Of a DNA stretch of 8,405 nt, positions 1-6,129 are shown piece after piece. The notes beneath the pieces were generated by a model that had not been told where the DNA came from, did no database searches, and was given only the letters and a program-made list of their open reading frames with translations. This DNA comes from Frankiales bacterium (GTDB lineage Bacteria; Actinomycetota; Actinomycetes; JAFAQI01). Positions within the stretch are counted from its first letter, which is position 1, and every line of letters begins with the position of its first letter. The DNA lies in NCBI GenBank assembly GCA_019246495.1, contig JAFAQI010000528.1, positions 1-8,405 on the forward strand, given 5' to 3'. Made by a program: the position numbers and the translations under genes.

Positions 1-580
1 GCAGAGTCGACAGCAGCGTCGTCGACCCCGTGCTGACGGCCTTGAGGTTGAGCAGCTGGCCCAGCTGCGCCACGGTGCCGTCGCTCAGCAACGAGTGCGA
101 CGTGTTCATGCCCTGCTTCGCGCTCGCGGTGAGCGAGCCGACGTTGAGCTTGAGCAGCGGGCTCGCGTCGATCGGGATGTCGGTGAACGACTGCGGCTTC
201 ATGCCCAGCGAGGCCTTGACGACCTTGTTGAGCCCGAGCGCGGACGGCAGCGCGTTGATCAGCGAACCGCTCGCGAGCGAGGACACGGCAGTCGACGACG
301 TCTTGGCACCGGTGCCAAGCGTGTTGTGCACCGCGTTACCGGTGACGCCGATCAGGTTGACCGCGAGGTCCTTGGGAAGGCCGGGCAGCGCGGGCAGGGC
401 TGACGGCAGGTGAAGGGCAACGCCGAGCACGTTGGCCGACGTGACGCCCTGGTAGTAAGCCGGGGCGTGCGTCTTCGCAGCCTCAGCCGGTGCAGCCGTA
501 GCGAATGCGGCCAGCGACGTACCGCTGACCAGAACGAGCGCGGTGACGGCTACACCACGACGTCGGACGGATCCTGCCAT
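1..580 (-). CDS. Secreted protein of unknown function, N-terminal part (runs off the window)
   Basis: The frame is open from ATG at 580 to the left edge, giving 193 residues without a stop, so the C-terminus lies outside the window. GGAGG at 591-595 on this strand, 10 bases before the ATG, supports the start. Residues 1-35 form a classic signal peptide: basic MAGSVRRR, a hydrophobic stretch (GVAVTALVLVSGTSLAAFA), then an Ala-rich end with a likely signal peptidase I site near APAEA-A. The mature part is rich in Leu, Ala, Ser, Thr and Asn, with no cysteine and no motif I recognise. It shows an LPSALPALPGLP run (about 58-69) and short hydrophobic segments such as INALPSALGLNKVVKASLG. It should be exported and could be a surface or wall-associated protein. 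A BldN-type promoter candidate lies upstream, so it may belong to the regulon of the neighbouring sigma factor. I cannot assign a family. Confidence 0.75.
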   Translation of the reverse strand, partial: MAGSVRRRGVAVTALVLVSGTSLAAFATAAPAEAAKTHAPAYYQGVTSANVLGVALHLPSALPALPGLPKDLAVNLIGVTGNAVHNTLGTGAKTSSTAVSSLASGSLINALPSALGLNKVVKASLGMKPQSFTDIPIDASPLLKLNVGSLTASAKQGMNTSHSLLSDGTVAQLGQLLNLKAVSTGSTTLLSTL

Positions 581-660
581 TTGCCCCCTACCTCCACATG
601 ACGGGCTTACCTGGGCGAACACTACCGTAAGTGGTCGGCTAAATACGGCCAGTACTTGAG

Positions 661-680
661 CCGAGACCTAGGTCGTTCGG
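661..680. promoter_or_regulatory. Palindrome at the predicted transcription start (possible operator)
   Basis: GACCTAGGTC at 665-674 is a perfect 10-base palindrome, flanked by CCGA (661-664) and TCGG (677-680), which are also complementary. It starts about where transcription from the BldN-type promoter would begin, a usual place for a repressor site. It could also fold as a small hairpin at the 5' end of the mRNA. No regulator is identified. Confidence 0.3.
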
Positions 681-684
681 ACTA

Positions 685-712
685 GTAACGACCCGGAGAC
701 ACTTGGGTTACG
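685..712 (-). promoter_or_regulatory. Candidate BldN-type promoter for the secreted protein gene
   Basis: On the minus strand, CGTAAC (712-707) and CGTTAC (690-685) are separated by exactly 16 bases. This fits the sigma-BldN promoter pattern as I recall it from Streptomyces (CGTAAC, about 16 bases, CGTT). A start site near 678 would leave a leader of about 100 bases before the ATG at 580. The bldN gene itself lies about 1.4 kb away on the same strand. Caution: GTAAC and GTTAC are reverse complements, so the pair could instead be the arms of an inverted repeat. Confidence 0.5.
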
Positions 713-771
713 CAGAATCTCGGCCAACTCACCGGGATCGCCCGAATGGCCTAGCGAGGGGACAAAACGGA

Positions 772-799
772 CGGCGCCCCCGGAGATCCGGAGGCGCCG
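772..799 (-). terminator. Hairpin terminator of the sigma/anti-sigma operon
   Basis: CGGCGCC (772-778) pairs with GGCGCCG (793-799), and CCGG/A with T/CCGG inside (780-784 with 787-791). This gives a stem of about 12 pairs with one C-A mismatch and a tight loop. It lies 41 bases after the TAG stop of the DUF5667 gene. In that gene's direction the stem is followed by GT and then CCGTTTTGTC, a short T-rich tract. It separates the operon from the secreted-protein gene, which reads the same way and has its own promoter candidate. Confidence 0.6.
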
Positions 800-839
800 C
801 CGTGCTGGGTCGGGGTGGGGGTGGGTCGAGGAGCTGCCG

Positions 840-1964
840 CTACTTCTTCTTCTTGTGAAGCAGCGGCACCGAGGGCAGGGTCGGCAGCTTGCCGACCTTC
901 GCCGGCAGCGTGGGAACGCCGGTCGGCAGCTCGGTCGGGATCGGCAGGTCGGTGGGGATCGGCGGGATGGTCGGTACGCCGACCCGGGGCGGTGCCGGGC
1001 TGGCCGGCCGGGAGCTGCCGCCCGAGCCGCTGGGAGCACTGCTACCGCCGCTCGGCGTTCCGCCCGGATGTCCGCCGGAGCCGGAGTGATGACGGCTCGG
1101 GGTGGGCGTCGGCGTGGTGCCGGGGGTCGTGGAGCCGGGGCCCGTCGGCGTGTAGGTCTGCGCGAGGCGGACGGTCTGGGCGCCGACCACGTGCAGGAGG
1201 GCGAGTGACTCCTCGGCGCGCAGCAGCGCAACGGGCGGAAGAGCCGGCAGCACGGCGTGCAGTGACGCGAACTGCTGGCTGGTGAAGGAGTTGAGTGTCA
1301 ACAGCGGTGCCATCGAGCCCGAAGTGCGGAACGCCGTGTAGAGATCGTTGGCACCGGCGCGCGTTTCGGCATCCATGTCGCGCAGCGTCGACTCGATGAT
1401 CGACGCCTTGGTCGAGTCGCTCATCGGGCCGAGCGCGGTAGCGCCGTGCGGCAGCACCGGGCCGAGCGAGACGGACTTGCCGGCGAGGGCCTCGATCTCA
1501 CGCAGGCGGGTCCGGGCGAACTCGAGGTGCCGCTTGCCCTTGGCCTCGGTGCCGAAGGTCGTCGCGAGCTGGACGTCCTCGGTCGCGCGCTTGACGCTGT
1601 AGAAGGGGTCGCCCGGCAGCGAGCGGCTGGCGCCGACACCGACGCCGGCGATCGCGGTCACGGCCGCGGCGCCACCTGCGAGGACGGACATCCGGCGCTG
1701 GAACTTCCAGGTGGAGCTGGCCTCGCGCAGGCGGCTGGCCGGCGCGGGAGCGGCGGCGCCGACGCCCTGGACCGTCGCGACGGCGACGAGGCGCTGGCGG
1801 AGCGCGGCGCGGAACTCGGGAGCGGGGCCGGCGACGGCGGGGACCGCCTGCAGGGCACCGGCAAGGGCGGCGAACGGCGCGATCGCCGGGTCGTCGGTGC
1901 GCGTGCCGTGCTCGAGGACGTCGGCGAAGAGCTCAGCGCGCCGGGCTCCTGGCATCAGGCTCAT
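840..1964 (-). CDS. rsbN: Membrane-bound anti-sigma factor, RsbN-like (DUF5667 protein)
   Basis: 374 residues. The start at 1964 is chosen for the SD GGAGGAGG (1973-1980), 8 bases upstream; an in-frame ATG at 2063 has no SD. Residues 1-65 (MPGARRAELFADVLEHG onward) resemble the cytoplasmic anti-sigma domain of RsbN, which binds and holds BldN. A basic stretch (KFQRR, 87-91) precedes a single membrane segment at about 93-112 (SVLAGGAAAVTAIAGVGVG). A DUF5667-type domain follows outside the membrane, beginning SLPGDPFYSVKRATEDVQLA at about 115 and extending to about 210. From about 272 to 369 the chain is low-complexity Pro/Ser/Thr/Gly, suited to spanning the wall, and it ends in KKKK. RsbN-type proteins hold BldN at the membrane until development demands it. 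Position directly behind bldN supports the call strongly. The length and repeats of the tail are the unusual part. Confidence 0.85.
   Translation of the reverse strand: MSLMPGARRAELFADVLEHGTRTDDPAIAPFAALAGALQAVPAVAGPAPEFRAALRQRLVAVATVQGVGAAAPAPASRLREASSTWKFQRRMSVLAGGAAAVTAIAGVGVGASRSLPGDPFYSVKRATEDVQLATTFGTEAKGKRHLEFARTRLREIEALAGKSVSLGPVLPHGATALGPMSDSTKASIIESTLRDMDAETRAGANDLYTAFRTSGSMAPLLTLNSFTSQQFASLHAVLPALPPVALLRAEESLALLHVVGAQTVRLAQTYTPTGPGSTTPGTTPTPTPSRHHSGSGGHPGGTPSGGSSAPSGSGGSSRPASPAPPRVGVPTIPPIPTDLPIPTELPTGVPTLPAKVGKLPTLPSVPLLHKKKK
858..980 (-). repeat. Pro-Thr-Leu/Ile repeat tract in the anti-sigma tail
   Basis: Codons 329-369 encode an imperfect short repeat built on PT-x-P units: VPTIPPIPTDLPIPTELP, then GVPTLPAKVGKLPTLPSVP. 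On the plus strand this appears as recurring variants of ggtcggcagctcggtcggga. Such tracts are typically extended, and here would project the C-terminus outward from the DUF5667 domain. The DNA repetition makes the tract prone to length change between strains. Confidence 0.6.
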
Positions 1965-2104
1965 CGTGCGCACCTCCTCCGCGTGGCCGAGGCGGCGGGC
2001 CCGACTCGGACATATGCGTTCATGACGGCCAACGAGCGAACCCCGTTGCAGGTGACGGGCCATTCGCAGAAATAGCCCAGGCGGGCCATGCGGCGGGTGG
2101 TCAT
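1961..2104 (-). CDS. Possible 47-residue protein coupled between bldN and rsbN
   Basis: An ATG at 2104-2102 overlaps the bldN stop (TGATG), and this frame closes with TGA at 1963-1961, overlapping the rsbN start (ATGA). The product would begin MTTRRMARLGYFCEW, contain two cysteines (FCEWPVTC), and end RRRCAR. Overlaps at both ends are what translational coupling produces, and AGGA lies about 11 bases before the ATG. Against it: no recognisable domain, a weak SD, and the same frame stays open far back into bldN, as often happens by chance in GC-rich DNA. Basic, Ala/Arg-rich composition also looks like non-coding translation. It may simply be the bldN-rsbN spacer. Confidence 0.25.
   Translation of the reverse strand: MTTRRMARLGYFCEWPVTCNGVRSLAVMNAYVRVGPAASATRRRCAR
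2029..2057 (-). promoter_or_regulatory. Candidate BldN-type promoter for rsbN (autoregulation)
   Basis: On the minus strand CGTCAC (2057-2052) and CGTTGG (2034-2029) are separated by 17 bases. This is one base off the CGTAAC -35 I recall, with CGTT at -10. It lies in the 139-base bldN-rsbN spacer, and a start near 2022 would give a leader of about 58 bases. As I recall, in Streptomyces rsbN is itself a BldN target, giving a negative feedback loop, so such a promoter is expected here. The match is imperfect. Confidence 0.35.
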
Positions 2105-2949
2105 CACATGAAGTCCTGGGGGAGCAGCCGCGACAGCGCCTTGACCGCGCGGTACTGGAGCGCCTTGATCGCGCCCTCGTTCTTGCCCATGATCTCGGCG
2201 GTCTCGGCGACCGACATGCCCTGGAGGAAGCGCAGGGCGATGCACTCCTGCTGCTCCGGGTTGAGCTGCTTCACCGCGTCGAGCAGGGCGGCGTTCGTGA
2301 GCCCGGTCAGGACCTCGTCCTCGGGGCCGTCCTCGGAGCGGTCGGCACCGGCCTCGACGAGGTCGGAGGTGGCGACCTCCAGGCGGTAGCGGCCGGACTT
2401 GTAGTGGGCGGCGATGAGGTTGCGGGCGATCGTGACGAGCCACGCCCCGAAGTCGCGACCCTGCCAGGTGTAGGAGCCGATGCGCCGCAGCGCGCGCAGG
2501 AACGTCTCGCTGGTCAGGTCCTCGGCGAGCGCGGCGCTGCTCACGCGGTAGTGGATGTAGCGGTAGACGACGTCGACGTAGCGGTCGTAGAGCTCGCCGA
2601 ACGCGTCGGCCTCGCCGGCCTGCGCTCGGCTGACCATGTCCATGACGGACGCGAGCTCGCCGGTGGGCTCGGACGGTGGCTGCGGGGACGGGATGGGTAC
2701 GCCGCCGGACGGCCGCTCGCCGACCGTGGTCGTCTGCGGCGAGGCCTCGACGCGCGCCATGACTGTCGCGGACTCGGTCACCGAGGCGGTGCGCGGGCGG
2801 GGCAGCGAACGGAACGCGGCCGCGTCACGCGAGCCGGGCACGTCGGAGCGGACCACCGATATCGCGAGGCGCAGCGCCGCGAGCCCGTCGGGCTCGACGA
2901 GCCGGCCGTGAGCGGCTCCGGCCCGACTGCTCGGTGCCCAGGCGGTCAT
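2104..2949 (-). CDS. bldN: ECF RNA polymerase sigma factor, BldN type, with long N-terminal extension
   Basis: 281 residues. The start at 2949 has GAGGTGAG just upstream; a GTG at 2991 would add 14 residues but lacks an SD. Sigma region 2 spans about 103-185, including AGEADAFGELYDRYVDVVYR, DLTSETFLRALRRIG and the core WQGRDFGAWLVTIARN. Region 4 spans about 216-277, with PEQQECIALRFLQGMSVAE and recognition helix NEGAIKALQYRAVKAL. These segments are near-signature for BldN, the developmental sigma factor of Streptomyces that turns on aerial-surface proteins. Residues 1 to about 100 are an extension absent from ordinary ECF factors. Streptomyces BldN is made as a pro-protein whose extension of about 86 residues is removed, and the piece EPDGLAALRLAISVV here resembles part of it. 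The anti-sigma gene follows on the same strand. A divergent penicillin-binding protein gene starts 147 bases away. Confidence 0.9.
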   Translation of the reverse strand: MTAWAPSSRAGAAHGRLVEPDGLAALRLAISVVRSDVPGSRDAAAFRSLPRPRTASVTESATVMARVEASPQTTTVGERPSGGVPIPSPQPPSEPTGELASVMDMVSRAQAGEADAFGELYDRYVDVVYRYIHYRVSSAALAEDLTSETFLRALRRIGSYTWQGRDFGAWLVTIARNLIAAHYKSGRYRLEVATSDLVEAGADRSEDGPEDEVLTGLTNAALLDAVKQLNPEQQECIALRFLQGMSVAETAEIMGKNEGAIKALQYRAVKALSRLLPQDFM

Positions 2950-3096
2950 TCTCACCTCGATCGGCGGGTCAGGGTCGAAGGTTGAGCCCACGGCGGAGGC
3001 TCGCGGGTGCTGCTATGACACACCGGGCAAACCGGGTCTGACCATGACGAATACGGGCTATTTGTTGACTAGTCCTGGGGCTTACTCTCGCTTTTG
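2950..3096. other. Divergent intergenic region between bldN and the penicillin-binding protein gene
   Basis: 147 bases must hold the 5' control signals of both genes. It is locally A/T-richer at about 3040-3070. I see TTGACT at 3065-3070 but no -10 at proper spacing, and no convincing -10/-35 pair on either strand. The penicillin-binding protein gene has no Shine-Dalgarno before its ATG, so it may be translated leaderless or from a weak site. Confidence 0.4.
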
Positions 3097-5250
3097 ATGG
3101 CACTTCCGACGGCCCCGCCGCGGCCCCAGCGCGACGTCGTCGCGGCGGTCGTTCAACGCCGCTCGCGCAGCGCTCGACTGCGCCGTCGCCGTCGGCAGGT
3201 CGCGCTCTGGGCCATCCTCGCCGTCATCGTGGCGGCGGGAAGCTTCGGCGCCGGCCTGCTGGCGGCGCCGATCGACTACAACTTCACGCCGGTCGCGCCG
3301 CAGTCCGTCGTACTGCTCGACGACCAGGGGCGGCAGTTCGCCTCCATCCGCTCCCCGCAGGACGAAGAGCCGGTGGCGTCGGCGGACATCCCGGTGGTGC
3401 TGAAGAACGCCGTCGTCGCCGCAGAGGACGAGCGGTTCTTCGCGCACAGCGGCGTGGACCCGCTAGCTGTCGTGCGAGCGGTGTGGCGTGACCTCACCGG
3501 TGCGCACCTGCAGGGCGGGTCGACGATCACGCAGCAGTACGTGAAGAACGTCTACGTCGGGAGCCAGCGCACGGCACTGCGAAAGCTGCGTGAGGCGAGC
3601 CTCGCGATCCGACTCGAGCAGCACCTGAGCAAGGACCAGATCCTCACCCGCTACCTCAACACGCTCTACCTCGGCAACGGCACGGCGGGCGTGCAGGCCG
3701 CGAGCAAGTACTACTTCGGTGTGCCGGTCAACGACCTCGATCTCGACCCGGCGACGGGGCAACGCAGCGACACACTTGCGCTCGCTCGGGCCGCAACGCT
3801 GGCGGGGATGATTCCGGCGCCGTCGGTGTGGAACCCGGTGCACGACCCGAAGGCCGCGCGCGACCGGCAGCTCTACGTGCTCAACCGCATGGACAAGCTG
3901 CACATGATCACGCCACAACAAGCCTCGGACGCCTTCGGTTCAGCGCTTCCGAAGATCGTCGCGAAGTCGAAGCCCGAGGGCCCGACGATCGCTCCCGAGT
4001 TCCGCGACTACGTCGCCGACCAGCTCAAGGGAACGCTGGCGTTCAACGACACGACGCTGTTCGACAGCGGCCGAGTGCGGGTGAAGACGACGCTCGACCT
4101 CGACCTGCAGCGTGCCGTCGTACGCGCCCTGCATGACGTGCTGCCGAACCGATCCGATCCGGAAGCGGCGGTGGTCGCCGTCGATCCGCGCAACGGCGAC
4201 ATCCGCGCGCTGACGACGAAGCAGAAGGGTGGCTATAAGACCGGCGGGTTCGACCTCGCGACCAACGCGAGCCGCTCGTCCGGCTCGACCATCAAGCCGT
4301 TCACCCTTGCCTACGCGTTGGAGCACGGGCACAGCCTCGACGAGCCGCATGCCGCACCGCAGTGCGTGACGGTGCCCTACCACGTGTGCAACGCCGAGAG
4401 CGGTTCGTCGTACCAGACGCTGCGCAGTGCGCTCGTCAACTCGATCAACACGGTCTATGGACCGCTCGGCGTCGACCTCGGTCTCAACCACATCGTCAAG
4501 CTCATGCGGAGCGCCGGCATGAACGTCGCGCCGCTCCAGCGGGACAGCCGTGGCAAACCGTTCCCTGCGCAGGCGCTCGGCGTGCAGGTCTCGCCGCTGT
4601 CGGAAGCCGTTGGCTACAGCACTCTCGTCAACGGCGGCGTCGCGCACGGCCCACGTTCGGTGCTGCGCGTCCGCAGCCAGCTCGACGGCAACCTCTACAC
4701 CGCGTCGGGCCAGCCCGAGGGTGTTCGCGCGGTGCCGCGCACCGTCGCCCAACAGGTGACGACAGCGCTGCAAGGTGTCGTCGACAGCGGCACCGGGACG
4801 GCGGCTGCGCAAGCGTTCCCGGTCTACGGCAAGACCGGTACGACGGACGACTTCACCAACGCGTGGTTCACCGGCTGCACGCACACGCTCTGCATCGCGG
4901 TGTGGATGGGTTACGACCGGCCGTATCTGCATCACGGCCGGGTGCCGCACTCGATGGTGAACATCGAGGGAACGCCGGAAGTGTTCGGCGGGACGTTGCC
5001 CGCGGAGATCTTCGCGAAGACCTGGGACGACTACCGCATCCTTCAGCAGCCGCACGGCACGTTGCCGTCGGAGTCACCGACCCCGTCGACCGTGCCGAGT
5101 GCGGCCGTCACCGTGCAGCACTCGCCGCGGCCCTCGCCGAGCCGGAGCCCGTCGAAGTCGCCGAGCCCTCCACCGACATCAGCGCCGCCGGCGACCTCAC
5201 CGCCGCCGAAACCCTCGCCCACGCTGCTTCCGACTCCGGGACCGCACTGA
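3097..5250 (+). CDS. Class A penicillin-binding protein (bifunctional peptidoglycan synthase)
   Basis: 717 residues. It polymerises lipid II into glycan strands and cross-links the stem peptides on the outer face of the membrane. A very basic N-terminus (RRSRSARLRRRRR, 21-33) precedes one membrane anchor at about 35-57. The GT51 glycosyltransferase domain covers about 85-265, with catalytic Glu110 in AAEDERFFAHSG, GGSTITQQ (140-147) and RYLNTLYLGNGTAGVQAAS. The transpeptidase domain covers about 330-645 and has all three motifs: STIK with Ser397/Lys400, SIN at 449-451, and KTGT at 579-582. Both activities therefore look intact. Two close cysteine pairs (423/431 and 594/599) may form disulfides. 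The last 60 or so residues are a Pro/Ser/Thr tail, common in actinobacterial enzymes of this class. The ATG at 3097 directly follows a TTG and has no SD, so the start is the least certain part. It is divergent from bldN and convergent with the CAP gene. Confidence 0.93.
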   Translation: MALPTAPPRPQRDVVAAVVQRRSRSARLRRRRRQVALWAILAVIVAAGSFGAGLLAAPIDYNFTPVAPQSVVLLDDQGRQFASIRSPQDEEPVASADIPVVLKNAVVAAEDERFFAHSGVDPLAVVRAVWRDLTGAHLQGGSTITQQYVKNVYVGSQRTALRKLREASLAIRLEQHLSKDQILTRYLNTLYLGNGTAGVQAASKYYFGVPVNDLDLDPATGQRSDTLALARAATLAGMIPAPSVWNPVHDPKAARDRQLYVLNRMDKLHMITPQQASDAFGSALPKIVAKSKPEGPTIAPEFRDYVADQLKGTLAFNDTTLFDSGRVRVKTTLDLDLQRAVVRALHDVLPNRSDPEAAVVAVDPRNGDIRALTTKQKGGYKTGGFDLATNASRSSGSTIKPFTLAYALEHGHSLDEPHAAPQCVTVPYHVCNAESGSSYQTLRSALVNSINTVYGPLGVDLGLNHIVKLMRSAGMNVAPLQRDSRGKPFPAQALGVQVSPLSEAVGYSTLVNGGVAHGPRSVLRVRSQLDGNLYTASGQPEGVRAVPRTVAQQVTTALQGVVDSGTGTAAAQAFPVYGKTGTTDDFTNAWFTGCTHTLCIAVWMGYDRPYLHHGRVPHSMVNIEGTPEVFGGTLPAEIFAKTWDDYRILQQPHGTLPSESPTPSTVPSAAVTVQHSPRPSPSRSPSKSPSPPPTSAPPATSPPPKPSPTLLPTPGPH
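5053..5247 (+). repeat. Pro/Ser/Thr/Lys low-complexity tail of the penicillin-binding protein
   Basis: Codons 653-717 encode a disordered tail with recurring SPSP, PPP and SPSK units (for example RPSPSRSPSKSPSPPPTS). It begins after the transpeptidase domain ends near WDDYRILQQ. It is likely an extended linker in the wall; Thr-rich tails of this kind can be Ser/Thr-kinase or O-glycosylation targets, which cannot be decided from sequence. Confidence 0.6.
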
Positions 5251-5276
5251 TCGAACGGCGTAGCCGACCGTTCTTG
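5251..5276. terminator. Small hairpin between convergent genes, possible two-way terminator
   Basis: The 26 bases between the two stop codons contain GAACGG (5253-5258) and CCGTTC (5268-5273), a 6-pair stem with a 9-base loop. An alternative CGGC/GCCG fold lies within it. There is no real T-run on either side, so termination may depend on another mechanism. The position between convergent stops is the main support. Confidence 0.35.
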
Positions 5277-6059
5277 TCAGTGCGCGAGCCGCGCCAGCAC
5301 GTGGAAGTAACGGAACGACTGCGCGACGGGGTCGGACGCCCGGTGGCCGGCGTGCCGGCTCAGGACGTGCAAGCGACGCATGAGCGCGGCGCGCGACGAC
5401 CAGCCCGCGCGCGGGTTTGCCGAACGCTGTGCGTGCTGGAAGCCGGCGAAGACCGACGATGCCGGGGCGGTCGCGTGATGTCCCGTCGAGCGGTGCGCAA
5501 CGAGGACGTGGTGCGTCGCGTGGTTCGTCGTGGCGTGGTGCGTCGCGTGGTGCGTCGCGTGGTGGGTGGTCGTCGAGCTGCCGCCGGACATCGGCTGGCG
5601 GAAGTCCTCGGTCACCCACACCGTGCCGTTCTTGTCGACCGTGACGCCGACGCCGACCTGGATGAAGTCGTGGTCGAGGATGTTCGCGCGGTGCTCCGGG
5701 CTGTGCATGAACGCGGTGTGGATGTCGCTGACGGTCGGACCCTCGCCCACGTTCTCACCGACGGCCTGCCAGTTGTGTACGTCGGAGGTCAGGCTCGGGT
5801 TGTGGTAGAGCTCCTGCTTGCTCGCCATGTTCTGCGAGTGGGCCCGCGCGACTGACGTCAGGTCCGACGCGACGCTGTAGGGCGCGAGACCGTTCGCCTG
5901 ACGGGCGGCGTTCAGCTTCGCGACGAACTGGGCCTCCATGCTGTAGGTGCTCTCGGCGTAGGCCGAGGACGGCACCGCGACAAGCGCGACAGTGCCACCG
6001 GCACCGATCAACGCGGTCGTAAGCACGGGCATGACGATGCGACGCAGGGCACGCAGCAC
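5277..6059 (-). CDS. Secreted CAP-domain (SCP/PR-1-like) protein with His-rich C-terminus
   Basis: 260 residues. The start is a GTG at 6059, with GGAGG (6068-6072) 8 bases upstream; ATG at 6032 would lose the basic start LRALRR. Signal peptide: residues 1 to about 35, with a cleavage site near SSAYA-ES. CAP domain: about 41-155, with ARAHSQNMA (His76), VGENVGEG (Glu102), the signature HSPEHRANIL (His123) and VWVTEDF. These His/Glu residues are the usual CAP cavity set, so a metal or ligand pocket looks intact. Bacterial YkwD-type CAP proteins are secreted, and their biochemical activity is poorly defined. After the domain come HHAT repeats (163-184), then a basic His/Arg-rich end (185-260) that could bind anionic wall polymers or metal. 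It is convergent with the penicillin-binding protein gene. Its long leader carries a riboswitch-like RNA, suggesting post-transcriptional control. Confidence 0.88.
   Translation of the reverse strand: MLRALRRIVMPVLTTALIGAGGTVALVAVPSSAYAESTYSMEAQFVAKLNAARQANGLAPYSVASDLTSVARAHSQNMASKQELYHNPSLTSDVHNWQAVGENVGEGPTVSDIHTAFMHSPEHRANILDHDFIQVGVGVTVDKNGTVWVTEDFRQPMSGGSSTTTHHATHHATHHATTNHATHHVLVAHRSTGHHATAPASSVFAGFQHAQRSANPRAGWSSRAALMRRLHVLSRHAGHRASDPVAQSFRYFHVLARLAH
5508..5570 (-). repeat. 12-base tandem repeat encoding His-His-Ala-Thr units
   Basis: The plus strand shows gtggtgcgtcgc at 5508-5519, 5535-5546 and 5547-5558, with diverged units at 5520-5534 and 5559-5570. In the CAP gene these read THHATHHATHHATTNHATHH. 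The units keep the reading frame, so the repeat behaves as protein-level expansion. Clustered His pairs suggest binding of Zn, Ni or Cu, which is inference. Confidence 0.75.
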
Positions 6060-6067
6060 GAGAGCCA

Positions 6068-6085
6068 CCTCCGGCACTCGGCCGG
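6068..6085 (-). promoter_or_regulatory. Hairpin covering the Shine-Dalgarno of the CAP gene
   Basis: In the mRNA, CCGGC (6085-6081) pairs with GCCGG (6075-6071) around a 5-base loop CGAGU. The SD GGAGG occupies 6072-6068, so its first two Gs lie in the stem. Folding would hinder ribosome binding. It sits about 50 bases after the riboswitch-like fold and could be the output element, switching initiation on or off. Confidence 0.4.
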
Positions 6086-6129
6086 GGCGGTCGCCGCGAC
6101 GCTTTGATCGTCACGGTCACTCGAGGGCG

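Noticed and set aside
3071..3086. AGTCC...TTACT as a BldD-type site between bldN and the penicillin-binding protein gene
   Set aside because: Only one half-site resembles the AGTGA/TCACT pattern and the other matches three bases, so chance is likely. BldD control of bldN would be expected biologically but is not shown here.
3065..3088. TTGACT and TACTCT as a promoter for the penicillin-binding protein gene
   Set aside because: The spacer is only 12 bases, too short for a working -35/-10 pair.
5508..5570. Short regular repeats as a CRISPR-like array
   Set aside because: Units are 12 bases, have no spacers, and keep the reading frame of the CAP protein.
4362..5855. A 497-codon open frame on the plus strand
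   Set aside because: It overlaps the clearly coding penicillin-binding protein in another frame and runs antisense through the CAP gene. Its product is Arg/Ala/His-rich without motifs, typical of shadow frames in GC-rich DNA.
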